DNA from: Nicotiana tabacum
Taxonomy: Eukaryota > Streptophyta > Magnoliopsida > Solanales > Solanaceae
Assembly (NCBI RefSeq): GCF_000715075.1
Contig: NC_134081.1
Span: 66,761,153 to 66,825,152, forward strand
DNA: 64,000 bases
Reading direction: 5' to 3'
The first letter of the stretch is position 1. Each line of letters starts with the position of its first letter. Under the pieces are notes generated by a model that was given only the letters and a program-made list of their open reading frames with translations, was not told where the DNA came from and did not search any database. Positions 48,286 to 60,465 of this stretch are shown piece by piece. Both the position numbers and the translations under genes were made by a program.

Positions 48286-48869
48286 TCTTCCACATAATTC
48301 AAATAGTACAATCAACCCAAATCCTAAGGGGTAGTTCCCCCACACAAAGTTAGCCAAGATACTTATCTCAACTGGCCAAATCAACACTCAAAATAGCTTT
48401 CCCCCTAAAATCTCCCGTACGGCTAAAATCTAACCAAAAACGACTTAATATTATCAAACAATTCAAGAGAAATCAATTTCAATTAATAAAGCTAAGATCT
48501 TACACAATTCCCCAAAAATAAACCCCGGTCCCATTCAGTCAAAACGCAGGTCTAAGGATAGATCCCGACTACCCATAACCCCATGACTCCATATACGTGT
48601 TTTGTTTTCAAATCCGAGTCCAATTCGACCTTCAAATCCCAAAATTTCATTTTTCAAAAAAAAGATAAAATTTCTCTTTGATTCTCAGAAATTTGATGTT
48701 AAATCTCATATATAATCATGTAATATAGTTGAAAATTGATCAAAATCAATTACCCAATAATTATATTTGAAAATGTCCTGTCAAAATCGTCTCCTACCGA
48801 GTCTAGGGTTCTAAAGTGAGAGACATGAGATCAAATCCCGTCTTCCCATCCCTTTTGTTCAGGTGCTGA

Positions 48870-49160
48870 TGTCGCAATTATGACACTGGGTTCGCAATTA
48901 CAAACCCTCATAATTGCAAAAAAGGACTCGCAATTGCGGTGCCTGATAGGCTAAAGGGAAGTCGCAAATGCGACATTAACTTCGCATTTGGGAAGTCTGC
49001 TCCCATCGCAAATGCGACCTTTTAGTCGCAAATGTGAAACTACTATGTTCCAGCCTCTCTTTGCAATTGTGATCAATATATCGCAAATGCGACACCTAAG
49101 ACCACCCCCCCCCCCCCCGCTATGATCGCAATTGCAATACTGGTGCTCGCAATTGCGACA
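48870..49160 (-). repeat. LTR CpG module, GCAATTGCG/GCAAATGCG type
   Basis: CGCAAATGCGA and CGCAATTGCGA words dominate, several decayed to CAATTGTGA forms. A C homopolymer interrupts the module near 49105. Confidence 0.75.
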
Positions 49161-49847
49161 ACTAGAGTACTAGCACACCAGCAACCTGGAATTGAGTCCA
49201 AACCATTCCGAAACACGTTTGAAACTCACCTGAGCACTCGGGGCTCCAAAACAAATATCCACACAAGTATAGAAATATCATACAAATTCACTCGCGTGAT
49301 CAAAACACAAAAATAAGATCTAGAACTATGAACCGGACATCAAAATTCAAGAACCTCTAGAATTGTAACCAACCGCCCGAATCCTATCAAATCAACTCCA
49401 AATGATACCAAATATTGCATACAAGTTCCAAAGAGAAAAGAGGACCAATTCCAAGTCCCAAAACCAAATTCCAAACCCGATAGTCACAAAGTCAACCTAC
49501 GGGCAAACTTAGGGAAATTTCTAAACCTCAAATTTCCAACTTTCGGCAAAACAAGTCAAATCAACCTAGGGACCTCCGAATTCAATTCCAGGCATACGCA
49601 AAAGTCCAAAATCACGATACGAACCTATCAGAGCCATCAAAATACCGTTCCGGAGTCATTTTCATAAAAGTCAAATTTCGGTCAATATTTCCAACTTAAG
49701 CATCTAAACCAAGAACCAAAGGGTCCAAATCAACCCAAAACTTTCCCGGAATGAATCTAACATCCCCGAAAGTTATAAAATCACAAATATACATACGGGA
49801 AGCTTAAAAAGGGAAAACGAGGCTCAAATACACAAAACCACCGGTCA

Positions 49848-50032
49848 AACATCGGTAAACTCTTTCAATTTAAAGCTTTCGAATTGAGAATTACTCTTCC
49901 AAATCATCTTCGATCCTTTCAAAATCAAAACCAATCATGCATGCAAGTCATAAAGCATCATATGAATTTACTCAAAGTCTCAAACCACTGAATGATATGC
50001 TAAAACTCAAAATGATCGGTCAGATCGCTACA
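49848..50032 (-). mobile_element. Outer nested LTR, right end
   Basis: It resembles 10500-10680 (ATCGGTAAACTCTTTCAA, then ending GATCGGTCAGATCGCTACA) and supplies the missing edge of the LTR cut at 31973. About 60 bases between the two parts are missing, so no target duplication for E2 can be read. Confidence 0.65.
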
Positions 50033-51144
50033 GTTCATTGGAAATGACCTAGTATGCTCAATGAATAACGTCATATTTGTTGTTTAGATAGTTTTTTGGT
50101 AGTTTGCGGATTGAAATATAATTTAAATATGAAAAGGAATTATTTATGCAAGTTATTTATGTTGAATCTGAACATGATGACACATGTTTATTTAACATGA
50201 ATTAATATACGATTAGTATGTAGGTCATACTTAAATTCTTAAAAATGCTTAAAATGGTTACTTCCTGAATTTGATCCCAATTTTGGAGATCATAATTTTT
50301 ACGGTCTCTGATTGACCTAAAATTTGGTAGATCTATCGAAAATAACCTGGTCAAATACAAGCTACTATGCAGTGAGTGACGTTATGTTTTAGTATTCAAT
50401 GGCCACTTTGATGGGTTTTTGATTATTTTTTAGAATTATTAAACTTAACTCTGAGAAACAATTACATGGTTGTGATTGAGTGGTGATAGGAATCAATCCC
50501 TATGGTCTCCACTATCAATTAAAAGTGAGATAATAACTTAACATGTTTAACTTTAGGTCTTTTTTAATACCGGAAAAATTTTTATGAGATTAGTCCATAT
50601 AATTACTAGTTATTGATAACCTGTATTAGCTCTCCTTCTGAGTTTTACACGTTGCATAAAATTTGTAATGATAATGCAATCATAATTAATCGGTAATAAG
50701 AATAAATTTCTATGGCATCCCACTATTAATTCCAACTGAGTAATAATTTTATTTGTTCACTTTAGGAATTCTTTCATATTGGATAAATTTATTGCAAGCT
50801 CACTAGGTAAAATTACTAGTAATTAATAACATATACTTACTCTCAATCTGAGTTTACATGTCGGTTCAATGGAACGGGTGTTATTAATAATGATGTTTTC
50901 TTGACTTAACTTAATAGTATACTCTCCATCTGAGTCAGATCTATTTTAATTTATTAAAGTGAATAATCTGGCATTACCCTGTGTATACTGCGTGAGTAGT
51001 TCTTTTTCCATCAAAATTTATTATTTAAGATGCATGAATATATTAGTGAGTTTGGAGTTTTGATGTTGGTTATATACATTGAAAGTAATACCATACTCTA
51101 CAGTCAAGTAGGGTTTTGTATGTGATTCCATGAGTCGAGCATGC

Positions 51145-51187
<43 letters not shown>

Positions 51188-51412
51188 TGAATCCATCAGA
51201 ATTTTATCATTCAGTGTTATTTGGCTTATTATGATATTTTAAATATTTTAATCTCAAATTCACAATAACTTTATCCAATTATGCGTATTACTATTCAAGA
51301 ACTACTTTTAATAGAGATACGACTTTAATTTTGAAGAGAATACATTGTATATATGTACCTTTCATTAGAAATAATATATTTTCAACTTCTAATCAAATAA
51401 GAGATGGATATT
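50033..51412. other. AT-rich sequence, no gene; diverged direct duplication inside
   Basis: No coding or LTR motif is recognised. Two diverged copies of a roughly 200-bp unit lie near 50480-50670 and 50690-50870 (each with TCTATGG.ATC.CACTAT.AATT and ACTTTAGG..TTCTTT). A (TA)n run follows at 51148-51186. It may be an old, unrecognised element. Confidence 0.45.
51148..51186. repeat. (TA)n microsatellite
   Basis: About 19 uninterrupted TA units. Confidence 0.95.
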
Positions 51413-52089
51413 TGTAATGACTCGCCCGGTTATTTTGAGAGTATTAGTTCTGATCCCCTATTTATTGCCCCCTCTATTTTATTTTATGGTTACTTGGCTT
51501 GCGGGGATGCTCAGTGTTGGGTTCGAGAGAGTTTCGGAGTGAAATAGGACATATAGTCCCAAAGTGTAAAGATTGAGTTGTGAGAGTTGACTGTAGTTTG
51601 GCTTGTATAAAGATGACTCCGGAATAAAGTTTCGGCATTTTCAATAGCTTCGTATGGTGATTTTGGTCTTAGGAGCGTAATCAGATAATGATTTGGAGGT
51701 CCGTAGGTTATTTCGGCGTTAATTGGCAAAAGTTGGAAAATTGGATGATTATTGAAAAGTTTGACTGGGAGTGTACTTTTTGATATCGGGGTCGGATTCC
51801 GATTTCGGAAGTTGGAGTAGGTCCATAATGTCAATTTTGACTTGTGTGCAAAATTTGAGGTCAATCGGACTTGATTTGATAAGTTTCGGCGTCGAATGTA
51901 GAAGTTAGAAGTTCTAAAGTTCATTAGGCTTGAATCGATACGCAATTCATGTTTATAGCGTTGGTTGATGTAATTTGAACGCTCGAATAAGTTCGTATGA
52001 TCTTTTAGGGCTTGTTGGTATATTCATACAGGGTCCCTGGGGCCTCGTGTGTGATTCATATTGTCATCGGATCATTTTTGTACTTAGAT

Positions 52090-52445
52090 GATTGCTGATT
52101 TTGGGCTGGTTCTGGTGCGAACTCGCATAAGCGAGCTTTGAGTCATAGATGTGGAGCTGGCCTTGCCAGCAATGGTCGCAGAAGTGGGACATTTTCCGCA
52201 GAAGCGCCTTCGCTTCTGTGAGGGCAGGGGCGCAGAAGTGCTAGTGGTCGCATATGCGGTTGCATTCCCGCAGAAGCGGTCTCGCAGATGCAGGACCTTA
52301 TCCACAGAAGCGAAAGACCTGGACTTGGGTCTTTTTCGCACCTGCGATGGTTTTTCTGCAGATGCGGCATCGCAAAAGCGATTCTTGGTCCACAGATGGG
52401 GCATCGCAAAAGCGATTCTTGGTCCGCAGATGCGGTTTGACTGCG
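52090..52445 (+). repeat. LTR CpG module, GCAGAAGCG type (element A 5' LTR)
   Basis: Words CGCAGAAGCG, CGCAGATGCGG, CGCACCTGCGATGG recur, including an exact local duplication of GCATCGCAAAAGCGATTCTT (52367 and 52401). Confidence 0.8.
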
Positions 52446-53359
52446 TAGAAAAGGCCTTAATTCGAGGGTTTGATTTAATTTTCTTTTTTGGACCTAGAGA
52501 GCTTGGATTGAGGCGCAATTTTGAGGGATGTTCATAGGAAACATTTGGGTAAGGATTCTTGACTCATTTCTTTTATTATATTTCACTAATATATCATTAA
52601 TCTCTTCACTTAATTACGTACTTGGGTTGAGAAATTTGGGGGGGGGGAGGGGGGAAGGTGTAAAGTTCTTAGACCGAGTTTTAAGGTTTTGATCAAGGTT
52701 TTGGTATCGGATTTGAGTAATTTTGGTATAGGTGGACTCGTGGTTGAACGGGTATTCGAATTTTGAGACTTTTACCCGATTCTGAAACGTGGGCCCAGGT
52801 CGACCCTTTGGGGGCGATTTTCCAATTCGTTGTTAATGTCATAATTTCATTATTTAGATTAGTTTCTTATAGTTATATTTATAGTATGTAATTGCTTTTG
52901 AATAGATTTGGGTCATTCAGATTCGGAAAGTCAAGGGAAAGGCATTCTTATTGATTGATTGAGCGAGTTTTGAGGTAAGTCACTTGTCTAAACCTGTGGG
53001 GGAGGGGGGGAACTCCCCTTAGGATTTGGTACTGTTATGGTATTGCAATACATGAAGGCCGTGCATGCGTGGTGACAAGTGCGTACTCGGGTTAAATGTT
53101 AAAAATCCGGTTTTTGCTAAGTAGTTTCCTTTTCAATTCCTTAACTGAGCTACTCTAGCATGTGTACTCATCATGTTTAGCCTAATGTCGCATGTCTACG
53201 TCTCCTAACTCTTACTTGCAATTTGTGTAACATGCTTAGTTGAATTACCTGCTTCCTTTGATTTCGTATTCATTCCTTAACTGTAGGATTCCTTGCTTTA
53301 ATTTTATTATTCCATCTGTTATGTGTTGGTTTCGTGAATTTTGTTGAGATAACTGTTTG

Positions 53360-53655
53360 GGTGTGGCACGAGGTTTTTGCCGTGCAGAGTGTTATTGTGG
53401 CACGACGTTTCTACAGTGCGGAGTGTTATTGTGGCAAGAGGTTTCTGCCGTGCGGATCTCATTGTTTGCACGAGGTTTCTGCCATGCCGTTATGAGATAT
53501 TTACTTTTGGCACTACGAAGCGGTACCTCGGGAGTGCCCCTGTTGTGTGAGATATTTACTTTTGGGACTATGAGGCGGTACCTGAGGAGTGCCCCTATTG
53601 TGTGAGATATTTACTTTTGGGACTACGAGGCGGTACCTCGAGAGTGCCCCTGTTG
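53360..53655 (+). repeat. Hairpin arrays in element A 5' LTR
   Basis: Two consecutive arrays. The first has four units like GGCACGAGGTTTCTGCCGTG with GCACG/CGTGC arms (best at 53366-53385). The second has three units of about 60 bp with GGGACTACGAGGCGGTACCT followed by CGGGAGTGCCCCTGTTGTGT. The second array matches the E3 tandem units on the opposite strand. Confidence 0.8.
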
Positions 53656-54313
53656 TTTACCTCTATTTGTTGTATTGTTCTTGTTCTTGTTTTATAACTT
53701 GTAAGAATCTTATTTTTCCTCACATGTTGTAGTTGTCTTATTGAATCACGTGTTGTTATATTTCTGTAAATTCTCATTGTTCACTTCTCAGTCATTCATT
53801 ATATTATTACATCTTCTGCCTTGTTTCCTATAAGTTTCAGTAGGGCCCTAACCTGGTCTCGTCACTACTCTACTAAGGTTAGGCTTGGCACTTACTGGGT
53901 ACCATTGTGGTGTACTCATACTACTCTTCTGCACATCTTTTTATGCAGATCCAGATTCTTCCTACCAGACCAGGTATCAGTGAGCTAGCCCGTGTGAGAA
54001 GACTTCAAGGTATATCTGCCAGCGTCCGCAGACCTCGGAGTCCCGCTCTATCTTTATTATGTTGTTTTTCCATATTCTCATTAGACTCTGATGTATAGAG
54101 ATATTTAGCATTTCCCTTTAGAGCTTGTGACTTATTTCTACAGAGTTTTGGGAGTTGTAACTATTTTGAATTGCAGGTTTTATTTATTTCAGATGATGAG
54201 GTTTGAGTTTTAGATTATATTCAGCTATACCGCATAATTGTTAGGCTTACCTAGTCTTAGAAACTAAGTGTCGTCATGACATCCTCCAAAGGAAAATTGG
54301 GGTCGTGACAAGT

Positions 54314-54325
54314 TGGTATCAGAGC
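54314..54325 (+). other. Element A primer binding site
   Basis: TGGTATCAGAGC, the exact plant tRNA-Met-type primer site, three bases inside the 5' LTR. Confidence 0.92.
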
Positions 54326-54510
54326 TCTAGGTTCATAGGTGTTATGAGTCACAACCAGGTTTAGTAGAGTCTCGCCGATCGGTATGGAGACGTCTATACT
54401 TATCTTCGGGAGACTATGGAACTATTAGGAAAAGCTTCACTTCTTTGATTTCTTATCGTGCGAGATTTTGACTTTGGATTCTAAATTTCTATCTTTTTAT
54501 TCTCTCACAG

Positions 54511-55866
54511 ATGGTAAGGACACGTACAGTTGGATCAGATGACCAGACACTCCCCCCGCTAGAGCTGCGAGAGGCCGTAGCTGGGTAGAGGTCGAGGACG
54601 CCTATGTGGTGCAGCTAGAGCCCCTGCACGAGCTGCTACAGAGGAGCCCCCAGTAGCTCCAGTTGGAGGGCAGGCACCTGAGATGCTTGTTACTGCACCA
54701 GCCCTCCAGGAGACTCTCACCCAGTTTCTGAGCATATTCTGCACGTTGGCTCAGTCAAGGTTGATACCACTTGTTCCTGCCATATATCAGTCTGAGGGAG
54801 GAGCATAGACTCCCGCTGCCCGTATCCCAAAGCAGCGAGTCCAGATCAATTAGGTTCCGAAGGTCATACCAATGCAGCCGGTAGCCCTAATTCAGCCCGA
54901 GGTTAGGGCAGCAGTTTCTGATGAGGATAAGCTCAAGCTCGAAAGGTACAAGAAGTACCACCCTCCTACTTTCAGTGGCTTGGCGTCACAGGATGCCCGG
55001 GGTTTCTTGAGGAGTGCCACTGTATCCTCCAAACTGTGGGTGTTTCAGATCCTAGTGGGGTTTCTTTCACTACGTTCCAGTTTAGAGGAGCGACCTATCA
55101 GTGGTGGCGAGCAAACGAGTAGGATAGTCCGGATAAGGCAGCTTCACTCACTTGGACTTAGTTCTCAAACATGTTCTTGAGGGAAAATGTTCCCTAGAGT
55201 CTTAGAGATGCATGCCACACAGAGTTTGAGCAGTTGCACCAGGGTTCTATGATCGTGTCAGCGTATGTGGTCCGATTCAGTGATTTGGCTATGCATGCAC
55301 CAACCTTAGTTGCTACTGTTCGGGAGCAGTTTCGTCGATCTATAGAGGGGATCTACCCCAGTATCAGATTTAGCATAACCCGGGAGTTGGAGATGGACAT
55401 CACATACCAGCAAGAGGTAGGGATCGCTAGGAGATTGGAGGGTATGTTGACTCAGGAGAGAGTGGATGAGAGGTCTCGAGAGTCTGGCACATATAGTGGT
55501 ACTCGTGCCCCAGCTACAACTCGTCAGGATAAAGGCTATATGGGTCGCCGTGTTTATTCAGCACTTCCAGCTGCCAGCGGTACTCCGGCCACTCCTAGGC
55601 CCCAGACTCCCTATTATGCACTGCCATTTTCTAATGTACCTCCTGCACGGGGTGCTTTCAGCGGTCAATCCACCCGATCAGGCCCAAGCCAGCCACGTCC
55701 TCCGAAAGCTTGTTTTGAAAGTGGTGACACTAGTCATATGGTGAGGGATTGCCCCAAACTCAGGAGAGGTGCACTTCCACAGACCACTCAGGCTCTGCGT
55801 GCTCCACCGGGTCCTCAGGCTATAGTTATAGCACCAGCTACCACTCCACCTGCACAGCCACCTTGA
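54511..55866 (+). pseudogene. gag: Element A gag, broken
   Basis: It starts at the ATG at 54511 (MVRTRTVGSDD) after a 200-base leader. A TAG occurs after GRSW-like text near 54586, and another in QIN-stop near 54850. The core begins 54872 with YHPPTFSGLASQDARGFL. A frameshift near 55010 puts the RWWRAYE-like core in another frame. The second half is open (55234-55866): MHQGSMIVSAYVVRFSDLAMHAPTL, a Ser/Pro-rich linker, and a zinc knuckle CFESGDTSHMVRDC in which the second Cys is Ser. It ends at a TGA at 55864. Confidence 0.9.
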
Positions 55867-58800
55867 GGTGTAGGTCGGACAAGTAGAGGTCGCACTAGGG
55901 GGGACAGGCCATATATTATGCCCTTCCTGCTAGGACAAAGAGAGTTACATCCGATTCTATCATCACAGGTATTGTTCTGGTCTAGCATAGAGATGCATCA
56001 GTCTTACTTGATTGAGGCTCCACTTATTCCTATGTGTCATCTTATTTTGCTCTGTATTTGGGGGTATCTAGTGATTCTTTGAGTTCTCCTGTCTATGTTT
56101 CTATAGCCGTGGGTGATTCTATTGTTGTTGATTATGTGTATCAGTCGTGTTTGGTGGTTCTTAGTGGTTTTGATACTAGGGTTGATTTATTGTTGCTCAG
56201 TATGGTGGATTTCAATGTTATTTTGGGCATGGACTGGTTGTCTCCCTATCAAGCTATCCCTGATTGTCACGCTAAGATAGTGACGTTGGCAATGCCAGGT
56301 CTACCGCGGTTAGAGTGGAGAGGAACCTTAGATTACGTTCCTAGAAGGGTTGTCTCATTACTAAAGGCTCAGCGGATGGTTGAGAAGGGGTGTGATACAT
56401 ATCTGGCATATGTGAGGGATGTTAGTGCTGACACTCCTTCCGTCGAGTCAGTTCCGGTAGTGAAGGATTATCCAGATGTATTTCTGGCAGATCTTCCGGG
56501 CATGTCGCCCGACAGAGATATTGACTTTGGTATTGATTTGTTACCGGGCACTTAGGCCATATTTATTCCACCCTATCGTATGGCCCCAGCAGAGTTGAAA
56601 GAGTTAAGGGAACAATTGCAAGAGTTGCTTGATAAGGGATTCATTCGGCCTAATGTGTCGCCTTGGGTTACTCCTGTCTTGTTTTTAAAGAAGAAGGATG
56701 GTTCTATTCGAATGTGTATAGATTATCGCCAGTTGAACAAGGTTACAGTGAAGAACAAGTATCCATTACCACGTATTGATGACCTATTTGATCAGCTTCA
56801 GGGTGCCAGAGTGTTCTCTAACATCGACTTGCGTTCAGGCTATCATCAGTTGAAGATTCGGGAGCCTGATATCCTGAAGACTGCTTTCAGAACTCGGTAC
56901 GGTCATTACGAGTTCGTTGTGATGTCTTTTGGGCTGACCAACGCCCCATCAACATTCGTGCACTTGATGAATAGTGTATTTCAGCCCTATCTTGACTCGT
57001 TCGTCATTGTACTTATTGACGACATTCTAGTGTACTCCTGGAATCGGGAGGATCATGAGCAGCACCTAAGGACTATGCTTCAGACCTTGAGAGAAAACAA
57101 ATTACATGCAAAATTTTCGAAGTGTGAATTCTAGCTAGAGTCAGTGGCATTCTTGGGTCATATAGTATCGAGTGAGGGGATCAAGGTAGATCCGAAAAAG
57201 AGTAAGGTAGTGCAGTGTTGGCCTAGACCGTCCTTAGCTACGGAGATCTGGAGTTTTCTTGGCTTGGCGGGGTATTACCGCCGATTTGTAGAGGGTTTCT
57301 CGTCTATTGCAGCACCTATAACAAGATTGACCCAGAAGGGTGCTCCGTTCAGGTGGACCGAGGAGTGTGAGGAGAGAATTCAAAGGCTCAACACTGCTTT
57401 GACTACAGCTCTAATGTTGGTGTTGCCTACTGGTTCGGGGTCCTATATGGTGTATTGTGTTGCGTCGTGCATTGGTATCGGCACGATGTTGATGCAGAAC
57501 GATTGGGTGATTGCCTATACGCGTCTAGACAGTTGAAGGTTCATGAGAAGAACTATCTTGTCCACGACCTCTATTTAGCAGCTATTGTTCATGCCTTGAA
57601 GATCTGGTGGCACTATTTTTATGGTGTCCTTTGTGAGGTCTACACCGATCACCGGAGTCTACAGCATCTGTTTGAACAGAAGGATCTTAACTTGTGACAA
57701 CGGAGATGGTTGGAGCTGCTTAAGGATTATGACATCAAGATTCTATATCATCCCGGGAAGGCCAATATGGTGGCCGATGCCTTGAGTTGCAAGGCGGAGA
57801 GTTTGGGCAGTTTAGCATATCTACCAGTAGCAGAGTGGCCATTAGCCTTGGATGTTTAGGCCTTGGCCAACCAATTTGTCATATTGGATGTTTCCGAGCC
57901 GAGCTGAGCTTTGGCTTGTGTGGTTTCTCAGTCTTCTCTTTATGATCGTATTAGAGAGCGTCAATATGATGACCCCCATCTACTTGTCGTTAAGGACACG
58001 GTTCAGCATGATGATGCCAAAGAAGTCGCTATTGGAGATGACGGTGTATTATGGATGCAGGGCAGGCTATGTGTGCCTAATGTAGATGGTTTGCGTGAGT
58101 TGATTCTCCAGGATGCTCACAGTTCGCGGTACTCTATCCATCCAGGTGCCGCAAAGATGTACCCATACCTGAGGCAGCACTATTGGTGGACGCGAATGAA
58201 GAAAGACACCATGGAATATGTAGCTTGGTGCCTAAATTATCAGTAGGTGAAGTATGAGCATCAGCGGCCAAGGGAATTACTTCAGAAGCTAGAAATTCCG
58301 GAGTGGAAATGGGAGCAAATCACTATGGATTTCGTTGTTCTACTCCCACAGACTCAGAGGAAGTTCCATGCAGTTTGGGTGATTGGGGATAGATTGACCA
58401 AGTCATCTCATTTCATTCTGTGGCTACTACTTACTCTTCGGAGCAGCTGGCTTAAGTTAACATTCGCGAGATTGTCAGACTTCATGGCGTGCTGGTATCT
58501 ATCACCTCTGACTATGGTATGCAGTTTACATTGTGGTTCTGGAGAGCCGTACATCATGAGTTAGGTACTCAGGTAGAGTTGAGTACAGCATTTCACCCTC
58601 AGACGGACGGACAGTCCGAGCGCACTATTCAGATATTGGAGGATGTGTTTGGTGCGTGTGTGATGGATTTTGGGGGTTCTTGGGGTTAGTTATTGCCACT
58701 TGTGGAGTTTGCCTACAACAACAGTTATTAGTCGATCAATAAGATGACCCTGTATGAGGCTTTGTATGGTAGGCGGTGCAGGTCTCCAGTGGGTTGGTTC

Positions 58801-59412
58801 GAGCTGGGCGAGGCTAGGCTATTGGGTACAGACTTGGTTCAGGTTGCTTTGGAAAAGGTTAAATTGATTTAGGATCAACTTCGTACAACCCAATCCAGGT
58901 AGAAGAGTTATGCGGATCGGAAGGTTCGCGATGTTGCATTCATGGTTGGGGAGCGGGTCTTGCTCCGAGTTTTGCCCATGAAGGATGTTATGAGGTTCGG
59001 GAGGAAGGGCAAGTTGAGCCCAAGGTATATCGGGCCTTTTGAGATTCTTGAGAGGGTTGGAGAGGTGGCTTACAGACTTGCACTACCACCTAAATTATCT
59101 GCAGTTCATCACGTGTTACATGTTTCTATGCTTCGGAAGTATCACGGCGATCCATCTCATGTGTTAGACTTCGGCTCAGTCCAGTTGGACAAGGATCTAT
59201 CTTATGTTGAGGAGTCAGTGGCCATTTTGGACAGGCAGGTTTGAAAGTTCAGGTCAAAGAACATTGCTTCAGTGAAGGTTTAGTGGAGTGGCCAGCCAGT
59301 CGAGGAGGCGACTTGGGAGATCGAGAATGATATGCGCAACGGTTACCCTTATCTTTTCACCACTTCAGGTATGTCTCTATGCTCGTTCGAGGATGAACAA
59401 ATTGTTTTAATG
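55867..59412 (+). pseudogene. pol: Element A chromovirus pol, broken
   Basis: Order: protease (stop codon at 56013-56015 inside the active-site triplet, D-stop-G-STYSYVSSYF; then MVDFNVILGMDW near 56200). RT from 56580 has [32 protein letters not shown] and LIDDILVYS (Leu in place of the usual Phe), with a TAG at 57132. RNase H is in another frame from about 57455 ([19 protein letters not shown], then [16 protein letters not shown]). The integrase zinc domain [18 protein letters not shown] lies near 58140. The catalytic core has ITMDFVV (58320), SITSDYG (58500) and GQSERTIQ (58612), with a frameshift between the first two. [10 protein letters not shown] starts at 58942 and the chromodomain ends PVEEATWEIENDM near 59330. 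At least eight stops and two frameshifts make it non-functional. It is a Tekay/Del-like clade member. Confidence 0.92.
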
Positions 59413-59421
59413 GGGGGAGGA
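59411..59421 (+). other. Element A polypurine tract
   Basis: TGGGGGGAGGA immediately before the 3' LTR start TGTAATGACTCGG. Confidence 0.9.
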
Positions 59422-60164
59422 TGTAATGACTCGGTCAGTTCGGTCGTTCTGGGAGTATTAGCCCTAATCCCTAATTTATTGCCCCTTCTATTTCATTTTA
59501 TGGTTACTTGGCTTGCCAGGATGCTCGGTGTTGGGTTTGGGAGAGTTTCGGAGTGAAATGGGACACATAGTCACTAAGTGTGAAGTTTGAGTTGTGAGAG
59601 TTGACCGTAGTTTGGCTTGTGTGAAGACAACTCCGAAATGGAGTTTCGTTTGTTCCAATGGCTCTGTATGGTGGTTTTGGTCTTAGGAGCGTAATCGGAT
59701 GTTGATTTGGAGGTTCGTAGGTTATTTGGGAATTAATTGGCGAAAGTTGGAAAATTGGATGATTTTTGGAAAATTTCACCAGGAATGGACTTTTTGATAT
59801 CCAGGTTGGATTCCGATTCAGGAAGTTAGAGTAGGTCCATCATGTCAATTGTGACTTGTGTGCAAAATTTGAGGTCAATCGGACTTGATTTGATAGGTTT
59901 CGACGTCGAATGTAGAAGTTAGAAGTTCTAAAGTTCATTAGGCTTGAATTGATGCGCAATTCATATTATTAGCATTGGTTGATGTAATTTCAAGGCTCGA
60001 CTAAGTTCGTATGATATTTTAGGTTTTGTTGGTATATTCGGGCAGGGTTTCGGGGGACTTGGGTGTGATTCGGATTATCATCAAATCATTTTTGTACTTA
60101 GAGGATTGCTGATGTTGGGCTGGTTCTGTTGTCATCACACCTACGGTGGGATTGGCCGCAGAGG

Positions 60165-60465
60165 TGCGGACTCGCATAAGCGAGCTTTGAGTCGTAGATG
60201 CGGAGTTGTCCTTGCCCAGCAGTGGTCGCAGAAGCGGGATATTTATTACAGAAGCGCCTTCGCTTCTGCTATGGCAGGGGCGTAGAAGCGCCAGTGGTCG
60301 CAGGTGCGGTCGCATTCCCACAAAAGCGGTCTCAAAGTTGCGGAACCTTATCAGCAGAAGCAGAAGACCTGGACTTGGGTGTTTTCTGCACTTGCGATGG
60401 TTTTTCTGCAAGTGCGGCATCGCAGAAGAGATTCTTGGTCCGCATATGCGTTTTGACTGGCCAGA
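60165..60465 (+). repeat. LTR CpG module (element A second LTR)
   Basis: Same vocabulary as 52090-52445 (GCAGAAGCGCC, CGCAGGTGCGG) with independent substitutions. Confidence 0.75.

Larger units (their letters stand above)
46749..49847 (-). mobile_element. E2 5' LTR
   Basis: It begins TGTCATGATCCC at the primer site and matches the E2 3' LTR throughout, including the CACGCGTTTTAGCC area (47570), stem-loop (48256) and TCGCAATTGCGA-type CpG module (48870-49160). A 14-base C run (49105-49118) is absent from the partner. The outermost ten or so bases are missing: ACCACCGGTCA runs straight into outer-LTR sequence AACATCGGTAAACTC. Confidence 0.85.
51413..54310 (+). mobile_element. Element A 5' LTR (2,898 bp)
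   Basis: It runs from TGTAATGACTCGCCCGG to GGGGTCGTGACA and is followed by a primer site. Contents: CpG module 52090-52445 (GCAGAAGCG, GCAGATGCGG), a G-rich tract near 52638-52657, a decayed stem-loop near 53060-53090, hairpin array 53360-53655, and the conserved block 53840-53960 (TTAGGCTTGGCACTTACTGG, GTGGTGTACTCAT). It carries about 170 bases near 52643-52814 that the partner LTR lacks. Confidence 0.92.

Noticed and set aside
52151..52537. Open stretches through the CpG modules on both strands (also 19674-20098, 36596-37185, 60019-60494)
   Set aside because: Low-stop windows caused by GC-rich repeated words. Protein text is repetitive Arg/Cys/Ala and differs with the module vocabulary, so it is not conserved as protein.
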